Shown here: positions 56,760-64,000 of the stretch, one piece after another
How positions within the stretch are numbered: position 1 is the stretch's first letter
How the letters are laid out: each line of letters opens with the position of its first letter
NCBI RefSeq assembly: GCF_029227915.1
Contig: NC_079884.1
Span: forward strand, 26,598,001 to 26,662,000
Source: Hydractinia symbiolongicarpus
Taxonomy: Eukaryota > Cnidaria > Hydrozoa > Anthoathecata > Hydractiniidae
DNA: 64,000 bases
Direction: 5' to 3'
Notes under the pieces: generated by a model
Database searches by the model: none
Seen by the model: only the letters and a program-made list of their open reading frames with translations
Told to the model about the DNA's origin: nothing
Program-made: the position numbers and the translations under genes

Positions 56760-57923
56760 AGAATGTGATAACATTTCTACCAATTGCTCCTTCCACATGT
56801 ATTCTGAATGCAGCAGTCCTGTGACTGTGATACCATAAAAGAAGGGGTTTGTATAAAAACTTCAGTACCATCAATGATAACACATGTTGTGGGATACTCT
56901 CGAAATTGGTTAGACATGTATTTTCGAACCATTTGTTGAGAAGGAAATGAGAACAACAGAGGAAGTTCATAATAAAGAAAGTTTATCCAAGTGGTAAGTT
57001 TTCTTGAGATGTGACCAAAAGATACATTAAAATGATCAGCAATATCATCAACAAACAAACCAACCTTTAAACGTACTAAGACAATAAAAAACTCATCCAA
57101 TAAAGACAGTGAACGTTTACGACCAGGTTTGGAATGACAATATCTTAAGACTTTGGACCAGACCAATAGTTGATACTATGTAATTTTGGTTCCGAGTATG
57201 AGAAACTGATATAACAGTGACTCACAGTTTCGAAAAACAGTGTAAAATTTTACTGTACGTGGATCACTTTTTATTTTTTCTAAAGAAAATGCATTGCTCT
57301 GGTATGAATTTTTTTCATTGTTAAGATCCATAATTTTATTTTTTAGCACAACAATATTATTGGAAAGTTCCTTGATGTCATCTTCCATTTTCTCCTGAAG
57401 TATACTATATTGACTAAGGAATTTTGTGTTGAATGAAACTTGGCATATGAGTGATCATGAGCTGTTGTATACTCATTTCTGTCATCGTTTAAAACATAAA
57501 AGGCAGTTGAAACTAATAGGTAAAACAATGCTATTATCTTCAATATTAGATGTTGAAATCGAGTGTTCAGTTGATAAGGAGGCACTGCAATTTCTTGGAG
57601 GGGGTCTAGATGGTTTAGTGGAAGTAAAACGAGTGTATAGGTTCAATGATGGTTTAATTCCCTTATGCAATCTCCAGCTGGTTGGGTTTCTTTTATATTG
57701 GTCTTCTCTGAAGGTGACATAGATATGTGTTCTTGGTAACAGAGAATCCATTTTTACCATCTTGACGCTTGATCAAGCTACACCATGCATTTTTTTCCGG
57801 GTATTGCATGGGGAATTTAAAAAAATGAAATAGGGTTCTACTTCCGTTTTTGTTGTAGTACGTGCTGTTACATCCAAAAACTGCACACTCCAAACTACGA
57901 GAATATTTTCGTTTTCTTGCCAC
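56760..57923 (-). pseudogene. THAP-domain plus DDE (DDE_Tnp_4-type) transposase relic
   Basis: 57923-57693 encodes a THAP zinc-finger start: CAVFGCNSTYYNKNGSRTLF, HFFKFP, a conserved Trp in NAWCSLIKRQDGKNGF and LCHL. A one-base shift at about 57710 moves the rest (FREDQYKRNPTSWRLHKG) to another frame. 57388-57176 is a coiled-coil linker ending DPRTVKFYTVF. 57166-56777 encodes the helix-turn-helix and first catalytic block of a DDE transposase (LSLLDEFFIVLVRLKVGLFV, HISRKLTTWINFLY, CVIIDGTEVFIQTPS, Asp of the triad in VIIDGTE). The remaining catalytic residues are missing, so it is truncated and frameshifted. Similar to IS4EU/ISL2EU or HARBI-like elements; the exact family was not settled. Confidence 0.8.
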
Positions 57924-57929
57924 ACCCTT

Positions 57930-58415
57930 ACTACTACTAGCCTTTTTTATCTGTATCCATAATTTTAGAAAATATTGAAATAAAGCTCACTAAAAGGTTA
58001 AAATCTTTACTGCAGTGATACTCCTGTGTATTTTGTGGAACCGGAGCAGATATCAAATAGCATAGCATCAATATTTTTGGAAAACAGAATTTATTGTTAA
58101 GATTTAAACGTCATGTAGATTTGATTTTGTTATCAATGACATTATCAATTCACTTTTTTGTGTGCAACCAATTTTTTTGTATTCAATCTACAAGTGTTAC
58201 AAGAAATCAAGAATAAACAAACAAGAACAGGCAAGAATATGTTTAATGTCATTTCTGATCCCTATTTTTAATTTAAAATGTATTTGTATCAAGATATTCT
58301 CCAAGTTTTATCACTTAAGCATATTAATTCTGGACATATGCCCACTTCATGGTTATACAGGTCACAATTGCCCAGGCGTAATAGGGTGAAATAATTGGTA
58401 ACTTACCTTTAGAGG
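57930..58415. other. Upstream region of FAM20B
   Basis: About 480 bases between the THAP relic and the FAM20B start codon. The two are head to head. It should hold the FAM20B promoter, but no TATA box or other element can be called with confidence. Confidence 0.35.
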
Positions 58416-58418
58416 AAG

Positions 58419-60572
58419 ATGAAATGGAAGGAACGTGTTTTTCTCCTACTTATTTTATGCGCTATCACAATACTTGTGTATTACCGAGGCACACTGAAAT
58501 CCAAAAGACTACCCTTAACCAAATCAGAGGATTTAGACACATTTAAAGAAAAGCGCAACACATTTGCACTAGAATTAGATGATGACCATAACAATTGGCT
58601 GTCCATGCATCCTTGGGATGTTTGGCAAGAAATGGTTACAGGCAGAGAAATAACAGATCGTTCTGAAAAGTTTGTACATATGATATTGAAGGCTATGTCA
58701 GAAAGTAAGATTTTAAGTGCAGATGTTGGTTATAAGGGTACACAATTAAAAGCACGTTTATATTTGGATGGACCCGAAAAACAGGTTGTTGTGTTCAAAC
58801 CAAAAAGGTAACATTTTTCTCATGCATTGCAAACATAACAATCCTGTAATCATAACTCTGTAATCAGTATATTTTTTAAAAATATTTAAATGCTATATCA
58901 AAAAGTGTGTGCCAAACTATTTTAGGTGTACTTTTAGGTGGCATTTTTGCTTTGGGCACATGTCTCTGAATAATTTTAATTATGTAATATAAACTTCAAC
59001 GGCTTTTTGTTATGTTTTTATAGATACGAGCGTGACAAGGTATTAGGTGGAACACCCTATGAAGGCTATGATAGACATAATGCCGAAATTGCTGCTTTTC
59101 ACTTGGATAGGTTGATATTTCGTATAAATTTTTTATAGATATGTTTTGTTAACAATGGTAATTGTTCTATATCAGTTTTAAAATCTACAATCTCGGTCAA
59201 AATATGCTGAGACATGACAGCTAATTTGAAAGATCGCCACCACAGGTGGTTGTGTTAGCTATTTCCACATTAGATTCACACATTTTGATCTTGTCAAAGT
59301 TTACTTGTCATGTTCAGACATTTAGGATCAATGATTATTTGCTAGAGTCTATACTCTTAAAATGTGCTAAGTGTTGCTGACGTCAGCATGGCCTTTTTCT
59401 GCGAATTGTGAGGCCTTCGTTGGCCCGACATGGATTATTTTGTGATGAAAGCCATGTTAAAGAGTACAACTACCAAATTTTGAACGTTGTCTCCCAGGCC
59501 AACATGTGCTCAAAAGTAGCGACTTTGCAGCCCGTTGCTGCAGATCAATGACCGTTTGACGCTTTTGTCAATGTTTGAAAAATGACGAAAAAAATGTCCT
59601 TACTTTTGTAAATGAAGAAATCTTTTTTTTTTTTTGATTTTATATGCAATTTCTTTTATAATGATTTTATAAACTACGTCACGAAATTGTTGTCAGAAGA
59701 CTTGACGTTGGGTTGCTCCGGCTGCCAAGTGAATTGTTTTAAAATTGGGATCATTTTCAAATGACTAATTTATTGCGGCTGTAAAGTAGGTGTAATCAAG
59801 TTTATATAGTCAGTAAGATTTGTTATGTGTTAATTTTTAGACTCCTTGGTTTTAACAGAGCACCCCCTGCAGCTGGTAGAATCATTAATTTAAACACAGA
59901 AGTATTACCTGTGTGCAAAAATAAATTGCGCAAAACATTTTTTACTGGTGAGATTTACATTGTATATTGTGCTTGTAAAATAACATGTTATTGTTTGTAT
60001 GCTCATTTAAGTTCATTTTGTGTTTTAGATGGTTCGAATATTTGTTTCTATGGTGTATGCATGTATTGCAGAAAAGAGGAGCCAGCTTGTGGGAAGGGTG
60101 AAAAAATGGAGGGCTCTCTAACACTTTGGTTGCCAGCAAAATGGAAAGTTGCAAAGATGAGACATCCTTGGCAGAGAACATATAGAGACAAAAAGGCTAG
60201 GTTCGTTTTATTTGCTTGAAACTTATTTTACAGGCTTGTTGCAATAAGTCCGCCATTTTTTAGCTAAGTATTGGAAATTGAAAACAATAACATTTTACAT
60301 TTCTTTAGATGGGAGGTTGACATGAATTACTGTGACAGTGTTGTGCGGAAAGTACCATACAATGAAGGTCCTCGTCTGTTAGATATCATGGATACTTCTA
60401 TATTTGACTTTTTAATCGGTATGTACCATTTCGTGCTAACGTTTTATCGTTCTTTATTTGCGAGTTTTAATTTAGGAGGTAACATTTTAGGTAATGCTGA
60501 CCGGCACCATTATGAATATCTTCAGAAAGATGGAAATCATGGAATGTTGTTACATATCGACAATGGAAAAAG
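58419..60572 (+). CDS. FAM20B: Glycosaminoglycan xylosylkinase FAM20B, N-terminal part (3' exons not found)
   Basis: Golgi kinase that phosphorylates xylose in the linkage region of proteoglycan glycosaminoglycans. Exons: 58419-58807, 59024-59110, 59841-59947, 60029-60200, 60309-60418, 60491-60572. They keep phase and give 315 residues plus two bases (human protein 409). Residues 6-22 form the type II membrane anchor ([17 protein letters not shown]). Family blocks follow: [95 protein letters not shown], then ADRHHYEYL and IDNGK (catalytic and metal-binding Asp). These blocks fit FAM20B rather than the secreted kinases FAM20A/C. The chain stops at a GTAAAT donor in phase 2. The C-terminal quarter (in the human protein beginning SFGNPS) was not seen in the remaining 3.4 kb and probably lies beyond the window. 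Confidence 0.95.
59282..59600 (+). repeat. Dispersed repeat family T, copy 3
   Basis: Aligns with 6776-7060 and 43972-44310: AATGTGCTAAGTGTTGCTGA followed by CGTCAGCATGGCC, then CCCGACATGGATTATTTTGT. Contains the 14-bp palindrome TGCTGACGTCAGCA with a full TGACGTCA core. In FAM20B intron 2. Confidence 0.65.
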
Positions 60573-60574
60573 GT

Positions 60575-61550
60575 AAATAATGAGTTAGAACGGATAACAT
60601 GATGAATGCAGTAAATGAAATTCTAATAATATAGAATTTCTGAAATGTAGATGAGGTGACTTAATTTACCAGCCTGGCACTTAATCGAACCCGTCCTAAA
60701 CAAAGGTGTTTCACATGAGAAAAGGGCCATATAGTCTTAGGCCTGGAAATGTTACGGTAACAATCGTTTTGTTATCGCTCAAGAAGGTGTTATCAGGTAA
60801 CAGTAATCATGACAGAAGCAATCATTACCGGAAACTAAAGCACATAACCTATTTCGTCCCATGCGATTGTTTTGAAAGTAATAATTTAGCCACAGAAAGC
60901 ACCTTATATCCTCTCTATAGTAAGCCGTATTTTGTCTGTCTGTCTGTCTAATTTAAAGACGGACGACCCCAAAGATTTTTCCATGAGTTAATGATTAGTC
61001 TATAAATATAATATACCTACTATATCTTTAAAAAACACGTCATGAATTGTCGTCAAACAACTTTAATGGTTGCCGTGGTTTGCTCTAGAAATAATTACAC
61101 ACTACACACAAGGCGCACACAATTTACAACCATTTAAAAGTCCTTTGTGTTCTTTCACTTGGCACCAACACGTGAATAAACCAGTTTCCAGGCTTACTGA
61201 GTTGGATGATTTTATACAGTTACACGGTGCTTGCAGGTTCAGCGTAATAAAAAGTCACCGAGACAAATTTCATTCTTTCTGACAAAATCAGCTTGAAAAT
61301 CCAGTTCATCTAATTCCAACTACTGTTTAATATCTTTACCATTAGCTGACACAGCATTAATTGCTTTTAGTTTTGGCAACCCACATGTAGATGAGACGAG
61401 CATATTAGCACCCCTATATCAATGTTGTAGGTAGGTGTGTTTGTAAGGCGGATTTTCAGATTACAGCTGGAAATCAGAGAAGCTGGCAATCCAATAATTT
61501 TACGTTTTTCGTGACATACGGGTGTTTATAGAAATTATCAAGTGATAATT
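60575..61550. other. FAM20B intron 6 (first part), no exon seen
   Basis: No segment encoding the expected C-terminal kinase block was found. A GTCTGTCTGTCTAATTTAAA tract at about 60934-60953 resembles the dispersed GTCTGTC repeats. Confidence 0.4.
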
Positions 61551-61555
61551 TGAGA

Positions 61556-63479
61556 ATTACGGAGTTTCATACCGCGCAAGTCTGGGCACTGGCAAAGCGC
61601 TTGTAGGGACAAATTTTTATATCCCCCGCAGAGCGTAAGGCATTTGCTAAGAAAAACATGCAGTACGAAGATTCACTTTTTCCTTTGTATTTTTACTTTT
61701 TAAACTGGTGCGATATATTGATTTTACAATTATTTAAAGAAAGGATACTCAGTATTGACATAAGATTGTATATTATAAAGGTTCAAGACCTAAACTTGAT
61801 TATTAATTTAATTGCTTCAAGTTGTGGGGTACACTCATCATGAAAAGTTGGCAGTCAAAAGGGAAAGAAACCTTATTTTGGTAGTTAGTTACATCACAAG
61901 TTTTAATATTGTCTTAAAAATATCACAGTGGTGATCAAAGAGGGATTGCTAGCATGTCATTCAAGATTTATATAGCTACTAGTACAACCAAAATAATGTA
62001 GCTGAATAAACACAGTAAAGAAAACAATGGGTTTTTTTCTAAACTAATAGTTTCATGCTCATTAAACAGATACCTAGCTAGCTATAATATTAAAAAACAA
62101 TTCCAAAATTTCTTATTTTGTGTTTGCTAGAAACTTTGTTTAACTAACCAGGCCGGAGCTACCTACATTTTTTATAAACCAAATTAAAAATTGTCAAAAA
62201 GCTGGCTGTATCTGTCTCGTTGTAGTTTTTGTTAGCTAGGGGTCACACTGGGTCACTCATATATATCGTAGCCTTATTCATACAGTAATCAGATATATAG
62301 GTGGGAAAGTGCCCAGATGCTAAATGGGATCATAAAAATGGGATCATAAAAACTCATTTCTAATATCACTCAACTTAACAGTGGAGTTCAAACACCAACT
62401 TAGCCTTAAAAATTGCTACGACTCAATTTTGCATAGGAATAATTTTAATCTGTAGCTAAAGTACAAAGTTTCGACTGTTGCAAAATATAAAATAAAATAA
62501 CATACTGTGGTTAAAATAAACAAATTTAATGGAAAATAACTTTTTAAACAAATTTAGTGACTTTAACTGTTTTCGTCAAATATTTTCGGTTGCCAAATTT
62601 TTCTTATGTCAATGTACCAAAATTACTATAGCTATCACAAAATTGTAAAAGTAGACCTTGCCTAAATTTATTCTTGCATTTTACCAAAATTAAGAACACA
62701 GTAATACAGTGCAACATGCTATTATATATATCCCTTCCTAGCTAGTTATGTAATATTTATATACAATAATTTCTAACGAAAAGTCAAAGCCAGTCATTAT
62801 ATCATTGAAGTGTGTATTTTATTTTTAGTCGATTTCATCTGTGCTCTTTTTTATATTAACTAGTTAGCTATAATTTGCAAATAAATCCTTTATTAAATGC
62901 TCTTCCACGTTAATCCATGTCAAACTTGCAGATCCATATATAGCTAGCTAGCTAGCTATAACTTACTGTAAAAAACTAACTTTTTATAGCTAGCTGTAAT
63001 TTTTATTTCTTCTTGGCAAAGTGCACTGATAATGATAGAATAGTGTTTCTTTTTAACCATTACTTTATTCCTCACAACACAAAATGTATGGTCTATGTAG
63101 CTTGCAACTTCAGGAAGCTAATCCCTAAAACCAACATCAACAATATGTCTTCTCTTGCCTCTCTATAAAAGTCAATAATTTAAGTTTTCTTCGATTCCAA
63201 CATCTTACCCATGTCAATATACCACAAAGAGGGTTAGCAACAACATTTAAACGTGTTAATAAAAAAGCAAAACGTCAGTTAAAGTAAAAAATTAGTTGAA
63301 GAAACATCAGGCAGGATTTTGCATTTCTGCCTCTTTTCGCAGCACTAACCAGAAATAGTTGTGAAAAACTGACCATGAAAATTATTTGGGCTATCAAGAC
63401 AAATGAAAACAAGCCAAAAATTTGTCCCTACAAAGCGCTTCGCTAGCGCCCAGACCTGCGCGGTATGAAAGTCCGTAAT
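61556..63479. mobile_element. 1.9-kb element with about 63-bp terminal inverted repeats, no ORF
   Basis: Left terminus 61556-61618 and right terminus 63417-63479 are inverted copies with only a few mismatches (start ATTACGGAGTTTCATACCGC; the other end, reversed, ATTACGGACTTTCATACCGC). Both run on through TCTGGGC, AAGCGCTT and TGTAGGGACAAATTTTT. The interior is AT-rich with many TAGCTAGC words (for example 62939-62960) and no open frame longer than about 60 codons. No clear target-site duplication was found. Probably a non-autonomous DNA transposon inside the FAM20B intron. Confidence 0.8.
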
Positions 63480-63730
63480 GATCAGTTGTGCTATCGCCAG
63501 GGTATTTTTCCACAAAAAGTCATGAAGTTGAAAGAAATTTCTTGGGTGAAGTGGTGCATAACTTTTACCTTTTTTTTCATTTCATTTTACTGTCTTAACA
63601 AGTAAATATAAGATGCTTTGTTACTTCTTTACTGGTATAAGTCAGGGAAAATTATTTGAGCTGAAAAAACGTAGGAAAGATAAGTGGGAAATTTTGCACC
63701 TTGTGTTTGCAAGTTGAGGCGAAATAATTT

Positions 63731-63791
63731 AAGTAAGAACAAATACCTTAAAATGGTATTAAGTAAGAACGAATACCTTAAAAATGTATTA
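63731..63791. repeat. 30-bp duplication
   Basis: AAGTAAGAACAAATACCTTA followed by AAATGGTATT, repeated once with few changes, just outside the inverted-repeat element. Confidence 0.7.
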
Positions 63792-64000
63792 ATTGGATTT
63801 CAACAAGACAGGCAACACGAAACATCCGTTAAAAAAAGAAACTACTTGTAAACAACAACCCAGCCATGAGTAAGTAAATGAAAGTAGAAATAGAAGTTTT
63901 ACAAACAATAATAGTTCTCGAGACATTTCTTGTTCTAAAAGCTAAGGTGATCAAACAAACTTTGATTTTAATTGGCCCACTAGCTCAACTTGCAAGCAAA

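Overview
The window looks like nuclear DNA of a cnidarian, probably a hydrozoan. It is very AT-rich. Its animal genes are cut into many short exons with GT-AG introns, and it is full of short inverted-repeat elements, minisatellites and transposon remnants. The genes are metazoan (astacin protease, Shaker-type potassium channel, KIAA0930, GCC1, FAM20B). The species is an inference; I could not search any database.

Layout. 1-5614 (minus): a secreted astacin metalloprotease of eight visible exons (signal peptide, propeptide, zinc catalytic domain, start of a thrombospondin type 1 repeat); its 3' end lies beyond the left edge. 5.7-16.2 kb: no gene found, several tandem and dispersed repeats. 16250-21572 (plus): a Kv1/Shaker channel of three exons (569 residues). 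24170-25597 (minus): an intronless gene for a secreted SGNH/GDSL-like hydrolase. 27.7-28.5 kb: a decayed reverse transcriptase. 29205-41930 (plus): KIAA0930 homologue, rebuilt as 13 exons in continuous phase (406 residues). 42426-48346 (plus): GCC1 homologue, a GRIP-domain golgin of 12 exons (722 residues), starting only about 500 bases after KIAA0930. 49-58 kb: LINE tail, tRNA-type SINE, a MITE, a SAP/SWIM-domain relic beside a copia retrotransposon remnant, and a THAP-domain DDE transposase relic. 58419 to the right edge (plus): FAM20B (xylosylkinase), six exons covering the N-terminal three quarters; the last exons were not found before the window ends, and its last visible intron holds a 1.9-kb element with about 63-bp terminal inverted repeats.

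Gene boundaries were worked out by hand from splice consensus sequences, reading-phase continuity and remembered family features. Each exon chain keeps an open frame across every junction, which is the main support.

The most unusual observation is the KIAA0930-GCC1 junction. A strong donor sequence overlaps the KIAA0930 stop, an acceptor sits four bases before the GCC1 start, no AATAAA or ATTAAA was seen between them, and splicing the two would create an overlapping TGATG stop/start. This suggests a shared (operon-like or trans-spliced) transcript. Other notable items are a 20-bp minisatellite ending in inverted copies, three MITE/inverted-repeat families, a three-copy SINE, and a dispersed repeat that carries a TGACGTCA palindrome.
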